DNA from: Icerya purchasi
Lineage: Eukaryota; Arthropoda; Insecta; Hemiptera; Monophlebidae
Length of the DNA stretch: 64,000 bases
Assembly: GCA_039619475.1 (NCBI GenBank)
Contig: CM077115.1
Location: forward strand, 177,204,060 to 177,268,059
Reading direction: 5' to 3'
Part shown: in pieces, positions 11,851 to 22,755 of the stretch
Position numbering within the stretch: position 1 is the stretch's first letter
Layout: every line of letters begins with the position of its first letter
Program-made: the position numbers and the translations under genes
The notes under the pieces: generated by a model
What the model was told of the DNA's origin: nothing
What the model saw: only the letters and a program-made list of their open reading frames with translations
The model's database searches: none

Positions 11851-12030
11851 TACATTATGGCCGCAACTGCTGGCAGTGCCCACAATGCTCAATGAAACAA
11901 AACAGAAACAAACAAGATTTTTCCATTCTGGAAAAAGGAGCAAAAGAAAAAATAGATAAGTAGATAAATATTTCTATCTCACATTATGACCACAGTTGCC
12001 TGGCAATGCTCACAATGCATTATGAGAAAA
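11851..12030 (-). repeat. Direct repeat in the I-element 3' UTR
   Basis: ACATTATGGCCGCAACTGC (from 11852) recurs as ACATTATGACCACAGTTGC (from 11991), with further similarity over about 45 bases (TGGCAGTGCCCACAATGC versus TGGCAATGCTCACAATGC). The offset is about 139 bases. The 3' UTR therefore holds a diverged tandem duplication, possibly a recognition structure for the reverse transcriptase. Confidence 0.7.
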
Positions 12031-12133
12031 AGGAGGTAGTCACAGCCACACTGGACAAAGACTACAATAATGTAAGAAAAAAAATAAGTAAAATAATGGA
12101 GAGAAAAGAAAAAAAAGAAAAAAAAAAAAAAAA

Positions 12134-15100
12134 TCAAACAACAATCCTGTTTCTTTCAATAAACCTAAAAAGGACAAATAAAATTTTATCACTGGAACAG
12201 AGAAGATGAAAAACACACAATGGAGAATAAACACCACAGGACATGAGGTCCTTAGAAAACGCAAGTCTCGCGTCATCGAACTGGGTGCAATTAAATAACA
12301 AGTGATTAATGTCTTCTCTAAAATTTTGTCGACAATAGATATTACAACCGGTGCAGTGCCCAGTGTTTGAAAAATTTAAACCCAATCGGCAATGGCCGGA
12401 GCGGAGCCTACACACAACGGTCACAAACCTACGGGTCAAACTAACTGGGACACTAATGCGGTAAAACCAAGGTATGGACGGCAAAGATGGTTGGACCATA
12501 TGAAAATATTTACCAGGTCCTTGCTCTCTACAAATAAGACTTATCCAATCCGCATGATTATTTCTTTTGGCTTTATCTAGAAGATCGAAGGATGGGATAA
12601 ATGGAAACTTAATACCTGATCTAACACCTTCTATTGCGATTAAATCAACACGGTCACCAAGTGGTACCCCACAGTGACCCGGAACCCAACAGAATTTAAT
12701 GACTCCTCCAAGTTCGGAAATATTAAAATACTTTTCCTTAATTTCATAAATAATTGGATGGCAATTACATTCAAAGTTACTTCTCTGAAGCGACAAGAGA
12801 GAGCTAAGGCTGTCCGAAAATACTACAAACTCCCCCTTGGACTGCAACACGTTTTTCACAAACTCTAACGCTTTTTCAATTGCAAGAAGCTCGGCCGTGA
12901 AAATCGAAGCTTCTGGAGGTAATTTAAATTTCTGCTCAGTGATACCTTCTATAAGAAACCCGGCCCCTACGCCTTCATTAAATCCACGGAATTTGGCACC
13001 ATCGGTAAAGATCAACCGATAACCGGGGTATAATTCTTTCGCGATACCTAGAAAAACGGAGTTCACAATGTTACCAGGTAACAGATGCAAATTCTGGCTT
13101 TTAAAGGTGTTAATATTGATGTCCAGTTTGATAAGATTAAGGTCGTATCTGAAATTAAAATAATTGGAGGGAGAAGATGGCACAAGAGCTGGACTATAAC
13201 TATAATACATCCTAGTTCTTTTGAGCAAGAGCGGCATTTTCTGGGGAACAAATCTCCAATCACTACTTACCTGCATTATCTTACTTATAAACTGCGGATA
13301 TTTGTAATTACAATACTTAAGTACAAATTTATCTGTTAAATAATTTCTTCTAATGTTCAGAGGAGCAATTTTGGTCTCCATTTGTAGACCGATGGTAGGG
13401 GACGACCTGACATTTCCCGTGATTAATCTTAAGCCAAGATTCTGTAATGAATCTAACTTTCTAAGCTGGAACTTTGAGGCCGATCCATAGAAAATCGCTC
13501 CATAATCCAATTTCGATCTAATAAAGCTTTTGTATAGCTGGCTTAATATGACCGGATCACTTCCCCACCATGAATTGCTTATAGCCTTTAAGGGGCTATA
13601 CGATTTAATTACAAGTTCAACTAGTTTTTGAATGTGAAAAGTCCATGTTAGTTTAGGATCTAAAAACAATCCTAAATACCTAACATGCCTAGTGAATTTA
13701 ATGAATTGGTTTTGAATTAGAACACGTATTTGTTCGTAGTCAAATGGTCTAAGTGAAAATACGGATACCGAGGATTTGACAAGGGATATTTCAAAATGAA
13801 TCTTCTCAAAGGAATTAAAGCAAATATCCATAGATGTTTGACTTGCCTGAAGACATTTAATAAGGCAGTTATGTTTAGAATATATTAAGAAGTCGTCCGC
13901 GTATGACAAAATTCGGGAGAAATTTGGTATTTGAATATTAAAGAGAGGTAATATATACAAATTAAAGAGAAGCGGACTCAGAACGGCACCTTGGGCAAGA
14001 CCTTTATAAGTTGTGCGAACTTCAACCTGTTTGGATACGGGGTTAAGAATATGGAGGGATCTACATAAAAATAAACTACACAAAAGTTTAGCCATGGGAA
14101 AAGGAATATTAACTGCTATTAATTGATTGAAAAGAACGGGGATGGAAACATTATCGAATGCCCCCTGAATATCAAGGAATGTTGCCACCAAGAAGCCTTT
14201 TTCTTGGAAAGTAGAATAAACATCCCCCAAGAATGATGCTACACAATCTTGGGTACCCAAATGTGGGCGGAATCCAAACATTCCCTCCGGAAGTATCTTC
14301 TGTCTCTCAATCCACCACATCAGTCTGTTCTTAATTACAACCTCGAAAACTTTCCTAAAGCAGGAGGCCAAGAAAATCGGTCGAAATGATGACGCCTGGT
14401 TGAAAGATTTACCAGGTTTGGGAATCGGAATGACTAGAAAACGCGACCAGTCAGAAGGTATTAAACCAGACACTAATAAATTGTTATATATTTCTAATAG
14501 TATATTTTTGGCGTAATTACTTAAATTCTGTATAACTGAGTAAGTAATACCATCCAAACCCGGGGAAGAATCTCGTTTCTTGTTTAAAGGAATAAAAACC
14601 TCTTCATACGTAATTGGACGGAGCAGAATATGAGATATCATAGGTGCAGTATTTCCTTCCCCGGCCAGCTCCTCCCTCATTGGAACATAAGGGGGAGAAA
14701 CTGCGTTTGAAAAGTCAGTAAACCAACTGTCATTTTGAATCACTCGACCGTGAGAATGTGAATTTTTAAAACGCTTAGTTAGATTCCAAACTTCTTTTAA
14801 AGGAGTGTTTCTGTTAAACTTCCTACAAAAATCCCTCCAAGAGTTCCTTTTGGTTTTTTTGAGGAGTTTTCGCGTCTCCCCTGCAATTTTCCTATATGTA
14901 AGATAAGCTCCCATTGTGCCAACTGCCCTAAAAGTGCGTAAAGCATCGTTTCGTTCTTTAACTTTAGTCTCGCATTCTCCATTCCACCAAGGAACAGCAG
15001 GTTTATTCCCTTTATACAAGGATGCCTTAGGCATGGAGCACTGTAGCGCTGAAAGAACAGCATCATAAAATGTATAGTATTTGTCTAAGGAGTTACTCAC

Positions 15101-15898
15101 AGAATTAATTATTACCAGATTTTGATCAACTAACTCGCGAAATTTATTCCAGTTCTCTTCCATAAATTTCCAACGCAGTATATTATTTTCAGATTGATAT
15201 GGCTGCCGATAAGATGATATTGGGTTGTTCGTATTTATAGTGATCATAATTGGAAAGTGATCACTCCCTAAAGACGTTAGTAGAACTTCCCATGTACAAT
15301 CGAGCGCCATTGAGGATGATGCTAGGGTTAAATCAACAGGGTTATTCACATGAAGGGGATTTCCAAGTTTGGTTTTGGAACCATCATTCAATAAGCACAG
15401 ATCTGAATTAATGATGAGGTCAAGTACAGCTGCCCCTTTCGCATTATTACGGTCACAACCCCAGCACACACTCAGAGCGTTGAAATCTCCACCCACCAAA
15501 ATGGGAATATTATTATAACCCTCCAACGCATCCAAGAATGTTGAGGAGTCTATAGAATGATTTGGGGGAGAGTAGTACGAAATAAATATTCCGGAAAATT
15601 GACCAATAGTAACAAGAACGCTGACTGCATTTGATTTGGTACTATTGTTACTAGTTGATAAATCGAGATTAATCACCTGGTACTTGATTCCGAACTTAAT
15701 TAAAATGGCCGTACCCCCGTAGCCATCCTCTCTGTCGTCTCGAAAACAGTGATAATTGGGAATGTTAAAAGATCTGTTCTTGGATAGCCAAGTTTCTGAA
15801 AGTAGAACAATATCAATATCCTCCTGAGACAGAAAGATTTCTAGGTCACCTTTATTAGAAAAAATGCTGCGTGCATTCCACTGCAACACCCGGATCAT
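12134..15898 (-). CDS. I-type retrotransposon ORF2: endonuclease-RT-RNase H polyprotein
   Basis: A 1254-codon open frame encodes the enzymes for target-primed reverse transcription. Residues 1-220 are an APE-type endonuclease: IRVLQWNARSI at the start, LLSETWL near 33, GGDFNALS near 134 and LGSDHFPI near 213 keep the catalytic residues. The reverse transcriptase follows: SSFRPIFLASCFRKVFE, FGFRPHLGTQD, FLDIQGAFDN near 573, GLAQGAVLSPLLFNLY and SYADDFLIY near 664. RNase H follows with FTDGAKF near 963, TAELLAIEKAL, FSDSLSSLLSL and PGHCGVPLGDRVD near 1079. A Cys/His tail (CTGC...CRQ...HLLFNC) ends the protein. The start ATG lies 152 bases after ORF1. No frameshift or missing catalytic residue was seen. 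Confidence 0.92.
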   Translation of the reverse strand: MIRVLQWNARSIFSNKGDLEIFLSQEDIDIVLLSETWLSKNRSFNIPNYHCFRDDREDGYGGTAILIKFGIKYQVINLDLSTSNNSTKSNAVSVLVTIGQFSGIFISYYSPPNHSIDSSTFLDALEGYNNIPILVGGDFNALSVCWGCDRNNAKGAAVLDLIINSDLCLLNDGSKTKLGNPLHVNNPVDLTLASSSMALDCTWEVLLTSLGSDHFPIMITINTNNPISSYRQPYQSENNILRWKFMEENWNKFRELVDQNLVIINSVSNSLDKYYTFYDAVLSALQCSMPKASLYKGNKPAVPWWNGECETKVKERNDALRTFRAVGTMGAYLTYRKIAGETRKLLKKTKRNSWRDFCRKFNRNTPLKEVWNLTKRFKNSHSHGRVIQNDSWFTDFSNAVSPPYVPMREELAGEGNTAPMISHILLRPITYEEVFIPLNKKRDSSPGLDGITYSVIQNLSNYAKNILLEIYNNLLVSGLIPSDWSRFLVIPIPKPGKSFNQASSFRPIFLASCFRKVFEVVIKNRLMWWIERQKILPEGMFGFRPHLGTQDCVASFLGDVYSTFQEKGFLVATFLDIQGAFDNVSIPVLFNQLIAVNIPFPMAKLLCSLFLCRSLHILNPVSKQVEVRTTYKGLAQGAVLSPLLFNLYILPLFNIQIPNFSRILSYADDFLIYSKHNCLIKCLQASQTSMDICFNSFEKIHFEISLVKSSVSVFSLRPFDYEQIRVLIQNQFIKFTRHVRYLGLFLDPKLTWTFHIQKLVELVIKSYSPLKAISNSWWGSDPVILSQLYKSFIRSKLDYGAIFYGSASKFQLRKLDSLQNLGLRLITGNVRSSPTIGLQMETKIAPLNIRRNYLTDKFVLKYCNYKYPQFISKIMQVSSDWRFVPQKMPLLLKRTRMYYSYSPALVPSSPSNYFNFRYDLNLIKLDININTFKSQNLHLLPGNIVNSVFLGIAKELYPGYRLIFTDGAKFRGFNEGVGAGFLIEGITEQKFKLPPEASIFTAELLAIEKALEFVKNVLQSKGEFVVFSDSLSSLLSLQRSNFECNCHPIIYEIKEKYFNISELGGVIKFCWVPGHCGVPLGDRVDLIAIEGVRSGIKFPFIPSFDLLDKAKRNNHADWISLICREQGPGKYFHMVQPSLPSIPWFYRISVPVSLTRRFVTVVCRLRSGHCRLGLNFSNTGHCTGCNIYCRQNFREDINHLLFNCTQFDDARLAFSKDLMSCGVYSPLCVFHLLCSSDKILFVLFRFIERNRIVV

Positions 15899-16050
15899 GT
15901 CGAAAAGAGTGAGTTTAAAATGATCGCGAATTACCCTGTTTATATATCTATATTGCTACATATACATAAATATGTAACCGCTAAATGTATACAATAAGTT
16001 AGTATATACTAAAAGAAATATATAATTAAATATAATATAAAATCGGAAAA

Positions 16051-17601
16051 TTAATTGTTGGCTGAAGTAGCCTTACCAGTTTTTTTGTTATTGGGAAGAG
16101 ACTTTAACCCTTTAGAATTCACCACATTGGAGATTTTGGGATCCAAACCCTTTTTGCTTATGTTATTTGTATTACTTCTCAATATTGGTTGAATTGGTTT
16201 CGGCTCGTTGTTAGTTAAAGTTGTGCTGTTGGTTAGTTTGGACGAACTAGGTTGTCTATCTAACTTTTTTGGACTGGAATAATTTGTTTTTTTCCCTTCG
16301 TCAGAAGCCGCAAACGATACGGTACGTTTGAGACGGAAATCTGAGATAGGAATTAATTGCTTTGAATCAATGTATCCAGTCTTTCTTATTGGTTTGGGTT
16401 TAAATGAAGCGATAATATGAGATTCATTTTCGTGATTACTCTGCGAAATAGGCGGAAAATTATTTTCTTCAGATAAGAGAGAAAAACGGTTTCTTCTAAC
16501 AGTATTGGAATAGAGATTTTCTTGTCGATATAGAGAAGGTATTTCTAATGAGGCCTCTTGAAAGCTGAGGTTATGTGACGCCATAAGTTCATTTATTTGA
16601 GTTTGCCTTCTTCTTTCTGGACACGAAGTATCGGTGGTTCTATGCTGATTTTTGCAAAACACACAAATTGGAGATGCACTAGTACAAGCTTCTTCCGAAT
16701 GTTCTTTTCCTCCGCAGCGCAGACACCTGGAATTGCTCTTGCACTGTCTGGCTAGGTGACCATATCGGAGACATCGGTAACACTGACGCGTACGTCGAAC
16801 AAATGGTTCACAAGGGAACCTGACGTTCCATAAAAAAACATGTGATGGTAAGGACTGGCCTTCAAACGAGATCAGTACAGAAGAACTTGGGAAATATTTA
16901 ATTTCGCCCTCGATATTAGCTCGTCTATTTAATCGCTTAATGTTATTAACTACAAACGGGTAGGAGTCAATCATTTCCATGATTTGATCAACGGAATACT
17001 CGATATCCACTCCCTTAAGAACACCAAATCGTGAGACCAGATGTGCCGGAATAAAAGCTCTATACCCGCTCGTAAGAAAGCAAGAACAAGAAACTAAATT
17101 ATTGGCGGAATGAGGTGACGACAATTGAATAATAACTCTATTCCGGCCTACCTTCTTAATTTCAATAATATCTTTCCATAAATTATTTATTTTTAATATT
17201 TCGGCGATTTTTAACGCACTAATGGCTAGTCTGATTGAGTCGGGTTGATAGGCTTTTTCAATAAAAACTTTAAAACCTTTATCGCTATGAGTGGAATTTG
17301 TATCAGTAGGATAAAAGTTAGAAATGTAATTACGAGGTTTTGAAAGAGCCGAGTTGTTCGTGCTATTGTTATGACCGGCTTCATTATTTGTCTTATCAAG
17401 ATTGCTGTTGCTATCATTATTGTTATCACTAGTTACGGATTCTTTAGACTTACTTAACTGAGCCGTCTGCGAGATGTTGCTTTCGCCGTCTTCATCGCTA
17501 ATAATAGTTGTAAAATTACTTACCTCGGTGCACAGCGTACTGTTACCTGTTTCCCTTAACTTGATGGGGGGATCTTTCCCCCCATCCTCGTCCACGTCCA
17601 T
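16051..17601 (-). CDS. I-type retrotransposon ORF1: nucleic-acid-binding Gag-like protein
   Basis: I start this frame at the ATG at 17601 (MDVDEDGGKDPPIKLRE), giving 516 codons. The frame is open 57 codons further upstream, but that part reads through the T-rich 5' UTR (a run of Phe) and is unlikely to be coding. The N-terminal third is Ser/Asn/Asp-rich and probably disordered. A folded region follows (KVFIEKAYQPDSIRLA to RFPCEPFVRRTRQ), then three CCHC-type zinc knuckles at about residues 268-320 (CYRCLRYGHLARQC, CLRCGGKEHSEEAC, CVFCKNQH...C). The tail is basic. Such proteins bind element RNA into a ribonucleoprotein with the ORF2 enzyme. Confidence 0.88.
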   Translation of the reverse strand: MDVDEDGGKDPPIKLRETGNSTLCTEVSNFTTIISDEDGESNISQTAQLSKSKESVTSDNNNDSNSNLDKTNNEAGHNNSTNNSALSKPRNYISNFYPTDTNSTHSDKGFKVFIEKAYQPDSIRLAISALKIAEILKINNLWKDIIEIKKVGRNRVIIQLSSPHSANNLVSCSCFLTSGYRAFIPAHLVSRFGVLKGVDIEYSVDQIMEMIDSYPFVVNNIKRLNRRANIEGEIKYFPSSSVLISFEGQSLPSHVFLWNVRFPCEPFVRRTRQCYRCLRYGHLARQCKSNSRCLRCGGKEHSEEACTSASPICVFCKNQHRTTDTSCPERRRQTQINELMASHNLSFQEASLEIPSLYRQENLYSNTVRRNRFSLLSEENNFPPISQSNHENESHIIASFKPKPIRKTGYIDSKQLIPISDFRLKRTVSFAASDEGKKTNYSSPKKLDRQPSSSKLTNSTTLTNNEPKPIQPILRSNTNNISKKGLDPKISNVVNSKGLKSLPNNKKTGKATSANN

Positions 17602-17789
17602 GTGCGGTGTTAACCACCTGCAACACCGAAAACTTGACGACCGAGCAGAAAGAAGAAAAAGAAAGGAAAGAGAGAGACAGAGAAAAAAAAAAAAAAAAAA
17701 AGGTACTACGAATTCGTTGAAATAAGTAAACGGTTTTATCAACACGAACGCGATAGAACACACTTTCGTCAACGAACCAAATTATCTCA

Positions 17790-17801
17790 ATCCGAAAAGT
17801 T
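17790..17801. repeat. Target-site duplication of the I-type element (right copy)
   Basis: ATCCGAAAAGTT matches 11717-11728 exactly, fixing the 5' boundary of the minus-strand retrotransposon. Confidence 0.85.
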
Positions 17802-19742
17802 CAATGTGCGCATATGGTACAACGTTGGTACATGTCCTGCAGCACTCTGCAGCGTGTAGCGTGTATATGGGTACTGTTTACGTTTATTTGAAAGTATTAA
17901 TTAAGTACGGTTAAAAAGCACATCTGAACAATACATCACTTCCTCAAAGCAGCGACTTGCTATGTCGTCAACTATCCAATGTATCTATAGGTCCGTCATG
18001 CTGAAACCAAACTACCTTTTTGGTATGCATTTTTATTTAGAATTGTTTTCATTCTAAAATATTTGTAACAAACCAATAGATGTTTGTAGGAATTCACATT
18101 TTGCGATGGTTTACGCGGTTATCACTATTGTAGAATTGAAGTTCCACTGCACTGGAAAGTGACCGGTGGTACGCAGGGTTACGTTAAATATATACGCGTT
18201 ATTAAAGGAATCATTTTCGGAATATTCTTTCATATTTTCGCAACGATTATACCATAAGCCGGTATCTTTTTTTTTTTTTATTTATAATAGTTTTTGTATA
18301 TTCACATTAATCTGCGCGGGAAACACGTGTTTTATCGAAATAGACAACTGAAATCATGTCTGCATGTAACTGTTTTTCATCATTATTTATATGTTCTTGA
18401 AATATTCCGCAAAGGTGTTCTCAGTAAAAATAGATCTGTTTTTTCCATCTTATTATATCCTCTGTTATCAGTTTTTTTTACGGATAATTGGCAGAATTAC
18501 TTTTATTTATATTTTTTTGTAGCTTTGCGAAATCAGTTACTTTAGTAAATGTTCAAATTCATGCCACAAGCATTAAATGGTTCTATCTGTGAAATTCTAT
18601 TTTTTAATTGTTCAGCTGTTGTTTTTCTGAAATCATATTCTCCATTACTCTTTTAGATGATTTATTATTTAAAAATATTGTTTTTGGAATATAATCATTT
18701 ACCTCGTCCAAAAGAAATAAAATAGAAAAAAAAAATTAGAAAGAAAAATGATATCGATAAAAATGAAATACTAAAGAGTGACTTGATATTTTGTATTTTT
18801 TAATATAAAATCGTATCTTCCAACACGTATAGTTCGTCAGAAAAAGTTATCCTCCTTAAACGTCTCTTTCAGTACGATTGCCGTCTTATCCGGAGTATTT
18901 TCATTCATTACGACTATTCGTTTATAATGGTACCACATCGGCTAATTAAGAAATCGTCTCTCTCCGTTTAACACAGTCATTCTATGTATAATCTTTCCAC
19001 TGCATTTAGTTCACGTTTTGTTAAAGTCGACGAGAATCCGTCTTTCGTTTATATTCATTCATTTCGAGTAGTAAATCGTTTCTGTCGTCGAGTTTTAATC
19101 CTTTTCCTTTTATTCCTAATTTAACTGAAATCTTCTTTTGTGTTCTTTTATGTAGCGTTCTTTTTGGTTGAACAATTAAAGCGTCTGATTTTCTTTCTTT
19201 ATTCGATATTTCGTGATTCATTTTTTAGACATTTCCACTGTCGTTTATCGTCGAGCAACATCATTTTCCTCGCGCCAGTATATATCCCGGTAGATGGGAA
19301 TTGTGTAGCATTAAAGTATAAAGATAGATAACCGAAAATGGTAGTCAGAAAAGAATAGAGTCCAGTTTCGAAACTAAATAGACACGAATTAAATTTTGTC
19401 AAAGCGGTAACGTTTGAAATCAAACTTAGCCCAAAATGCGGAATGTCAATATACTTCTTTCTCTTTCGGTTATGTCCATTTTTTTAGAGGATTCGTTCAC
19501 TTTAATTAAAAATAGCCTAGTGATCTCTCATCCTATTTTATTTTTATTTTATATTTACTTTGTATTTATGGTTTCACTTAACAATTTGACTCTCTATATT
19601 TCATTCTAATCTGTTTAATGTTCATAATCTGAGAAGGTTTTTTTTTTTTTTCTTTTAGTTATTACATTAAACTCTTTCCATCGTGTGCAATAAAAAATGT
19701 GTTAAGAATTTGTTTCTGATCACATATGCTGAGTTCTGTTTT
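17802..19742. other. AT-rich sequence without a recognised gene
   Basis: Only short frames occur. The least random-looking is a minus-strand Lys/Arg-rich frame of 66 codons at 19021-19221 (MNHEISNKERKSDALIVQPK...), which has no family signature. It overlaps another minus-strand frame at 19199-19423. I assign nothing. Confidence 0.4.
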
Positions 19743-19779
19743 TAGCTAATGATGGGTTTGACCCGAAAACGTTTCTAAG
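19743..19779 (+). ncRNA. Decayed hammerhead-like motif (Penelope-associated type)
   Basis: The sequence TAGCTAATGATGGGTTTGACCCGAAAACGTTTCTAA, split here as TAG-CTAATGA-TGGGTTTGACCC-GAAA-ACGTTT-CTA, follows hammerhead order: a core box, a GGGT/ACCC stem, GAAA, a short AAC/GTT stem and a UUAG/CUAA outer stem. The core box is CTAATGA rather than CTGATGA, so it should be inactive. An extra T precedes the stem, as in the second copy at 37139-37176. The shared motif and flanking T-rich sequence suggest remnants of the same Penelope-like family. Confidence 0.35.
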
Positions 19780-19887
19780 TAAGCAATCATTTTATTCTTA
19801 AATTTGTTTGTTATATTTGTATTTGTTATGACTTACTATATTCTATAATTAACAAATTGGATGTTAAACGATTCTTTATTATATATA

Positions 19888-20899
19888 CAGGGTGTTCTGA
19901 AACTAATTCGGGAAATTTGTTTTACACTATGAAGCTCGTCAAAATGAAAGATCCTGGGGAAAAAACATTTGGGCGAACAAACTAATTATTTAATTTAAAT
20001 TAAAACACAAAAGGAAAATAAATATTGAAAATAAGTAAAATACGTATTAAATGTAGTCGTAAATGTATAGTCAACAGAATTTGTTAATGGCCTCGAGCAA
20101 GTGCTCAGTATGTTCACCATTTTGCTGTACCACCAACTTAGCTCTTCGGGTAAAGGTTGTTTACCACGGCCGTTGCAGAAGTTCTGGTGTCCGTCGGTTG
20201 TCGTCAAACGCTGTGACAATCCGCTGTATGCAGTTGTCTTGAGTGTTGGTTGGTGTACGATACAGAGAAGTTATATCGAGAGACCTTGCTGGCCATTTAA
20301 TCAGTCCGAGGCGCCCTATCCATCTGTCCGGGAAGACTTCATCCAAATGCTTTTTACAACCCTTTTGTAGTGTGTCAATGCTCCATTGTGTTGAAACAGC
20401 ATATCTAGTCTTAGTCTATTTTGTAGAGGAATATCCTCTAACAAACCAGGTAAATCGTTTTGAAGAAACTCGAGATATGTTACACCGGTCAGTCTCGGTG
20501 GCAAACAAAAAAGAACCAATTTAAATTACAAAATTAATAATTAAATAAAAAAAAATAATATTTTACGAAATAAAGATAACGTAAAATAAAATGCCATTAT
20601 GGTAGCTAAAGTTTTTAAAAATTTTTACTTACCAGCTTATCGCCAATCATTCCTGTTCGAACATTAACGGACCGGCGATATTAAAATATCATTTCCCGTG
20701 TTAAAGTGGGTTCTTTTTCGGCCCAAAAATGACAATTACGTTGGTTCAAATCATTAAAAAAATATTTATTTCTTTATTAAAATGAATTAATTAAATTAGT
20801 TAATAATTATTCGCCCAAATGATTTTTCTCCCAGGACTTTTTTGTTCATTTTGACGAGTTTTATAACGTAAAACAAATTTCCTGAATTAGTTTCAGAAC

Positions 20900-20905
<6 letters not shown>
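19888..20905 (-). mobile_element. Decayed mariner/Tc1-like DNA transposon
   Basis: Long terminal inverted repeats start CAGGGTGTTCTGAAACTAAT on the left. On the right, reverse-complemented, they read AGGGTGTTCTGAAACTAATT and continue similar for about 35 bases (GGAAATTTG, TTTTAC) and beyond (CGTCAAAATGAA). TA flanks both sides. The interior holds minus-strand transposase scraps. At about 1.0 kb it is shorter than an intact mariner and carries stops and frameshifts. Confidence 0.75.
20040..20519 (-). pseudogene. Mariner-like transposase remnant (C-terminal DDE part)
   Basis: Two frames carry the last part of a Tc1/mariner-superfamily transposase. The block at 20316-20519 includes GVTYLEFLQNDLPGLLED and MLFQHNGALTHYKR, in the position of the QHDGAPAH motif that holds a catalytic Asp (here Asn). 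It is followed at 20161-20346 by FPDRWIGRLGLIKWPARS, in the position of the WP.RSPDLTPLD motif that normally holds the next catalytic Asp. The two frames overlap by a frameshift. The N-terminal helix-turn-helix and the first Asp region are absent. Non-functional. Confidence 0.72.
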
Positions 20906-20930
<25 letters not shown>

Positions 20931-21737
20931 TATGACGTTTTAGCCATAATGGGGCATAAAAGGAAATTATAATAAGTGTTGTAAGGTAATAAGTATAACC
21001 AAGAAGTTCAGGAAAATTCTCAGATGCTGTAGTAATAATAATAATAATAAAATAAAGTTCGTATACGCAAAATATACAAATAAATTTTAATATTTTTCTG
21101 GCCAATTGTTTTTATAATTGCTGGCTAGTCGTACTATTATACAGAATAAGTTTTTTTAAAAAGCATTCATTCTATTCATTCTATTTATTCTATTCGTTCT
21201 TTTCAAGATATTCATTCTAATCTTCATTTATGTTTAACTAAGTCAAATTTATTATTTTACTTTTCACCGAATCCGTTATAAATTCAGTAGTATTTTTACA
21301 AGGATTAGTTATATTAAAAATATTTAGTTTATAACGTCGTCAATTGGATGGTAAAACAAATGGAAGAAAAGTATATTATTGCTTTCCTAAATGCTTTACG
21401 CCCGTTAGTAAATAATTCAGATTATGTCATTTAAGATTAACAATATTTCGACAATTAACTATTAAGTTTCGGAGAAGATATCCGCAATATTGCACATCAG
21501 AAGTTATTCAACAATACCGGCTAGTACATCCAGAAATAATCAGAGAGGGATACAGAATTTGAGAATAGTCAAATAAAACAGGCTAAAAAATAAGTCCTAT
21601 TATTATTATTATTTTATTTTTTTATGTATTGGTGTATGTATACGATAAATTGAATTATTAATTGTAATTGGTGTATAAACTGTGAAATTCGTTTTTCTGA
21701 GCAGCTGCCAAAATCTTTGCGAATCTTGTAGTTTTAT

Positions 21738-21768
<31 letters not shown>

Positions 21769-22600
21769 ATTTTAATTGTAAAATAATTTGAAAGATAAAT
21801 ACGAAATTGATTATTCTGAGAATTTTCCTTAGAGTAGTGTGTTTTTGAGTTTTATTTGGAGATTTATAAAAAAAAAAAAAAAAAAAACAATTATATTACG
21901 TAACTAGTCAGTTCATTTGACTGGTCACGTAGCAATATATATGTATATATTGTAATGTGTACATTACAGTTGTAATACACAACTAAATAAAAATAAATCA
22001 AAAAAATTAAAAAATATAAAATTTTAGAAAACTTGGTGAGAGAGAAAATGTGCGTGTGTGTGAGATCCTGTTATCGTTCGGGAGTAAATAACCAATCATC
22101 GACCATCGCAACGAGAAGCGCGCAGCTTACCGACGGTTATGGGGCGGAAATGAGGTAAAAAATGAAAATGATCCGATTTTTTAAATTAGTGAGTAGCCAT
22201 TTACTTGTTTATTTTTTAGTCCCTCAAATCGTGGCAGAAGTCACATATAAGTTGTCTTCCGGTAGTTAAGTCGTGAAAATCGATTCGATATAAAAAGCCG
22301 TGAAACGTAAACGCGAATGCCCGACTCATAATCATTACAAAAATTTCTCTGTAATAATCTCCATACCGGATTTAAAAAATCCTGCTGTTCACTATCGCAG
22401 TCTTGAACAATGAAAAACCACCAGATCATCAATCTAATATTACGAATCACCGCCAACAACAATGGTATGTATAATTTTACGTTAATTTTTAAAAAATTGT
22501 TATACTTCTATATTTGTTCGTTTGGTTGTATTTAATACTGTTTTTCATTAATATACTTCATAAAAAATTCAAATAACATAATTTTTATAATAATAATAAA
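20906..22600. other. AT-rich sequence with microsatellites and a dispersed repeat
   Basis: It contains (TA)n directly after the mariner end, (AAT)n at 21034-21050 and 21742-21770, and an A run at about 21868-21886. A segment at 21935-21995 (TGTAATGTGTACATTACA) is shared in diverged form with 6868-6915. No gene was recognised. Confidence 0.5.
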
Positions 22601-22619
22601 ATAATTAACTTGTTGGTAA

Positions 22620-22707
22620 TTAAGGGGTCGTGGTGGCTCATCTCTGCCAGCGTAACTAACAAAACCCAAACTAAAATTAACGTCACAATATTACATATAT
22701 ATAATAC

Positions 22708-22755
<48 letters not shown>

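Larger units (their letters stand above)
11727..17789 (-). mobile_element. Full-length I-type non-LTR retrotransposon
   Basis: A 6.06-kb element lies on the minus strand. The 3' end is a poly(A) tail (T run at 11727-11749). The 5' end is set by the exact 12-bp duplication ATCCGAAAAGTT at 11717-11728 and 17790-17801. It carries a 5' UTR of about 190 bases with a 20-base pyrimidine-side T tract, ORF1 (16051-17601), a 152-base gap, ORF2 (12134-15898) and a 3' UTR of about 400 bases. Both ORFs are uninterrupted, and ORF2 has endonuclease, reverse transcriptase and RNase H. The domain set (three CCHC knuckles in ORF1, APE-type endonuclease, RNase H) places it in the I group in the broad sense. It is the only element here that looks potentially autonomous. 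Confidence 0.9.

Noticed and set aside
17602..17772. Upstream extension of the I-element ORF1 to an ATG at 17772
   Set aside because: The extra 57 residues read through the T-rich 5' UTR as a run of Phe and Leu. The downstream ATG at 17601 begins a normal acidic N terminus.
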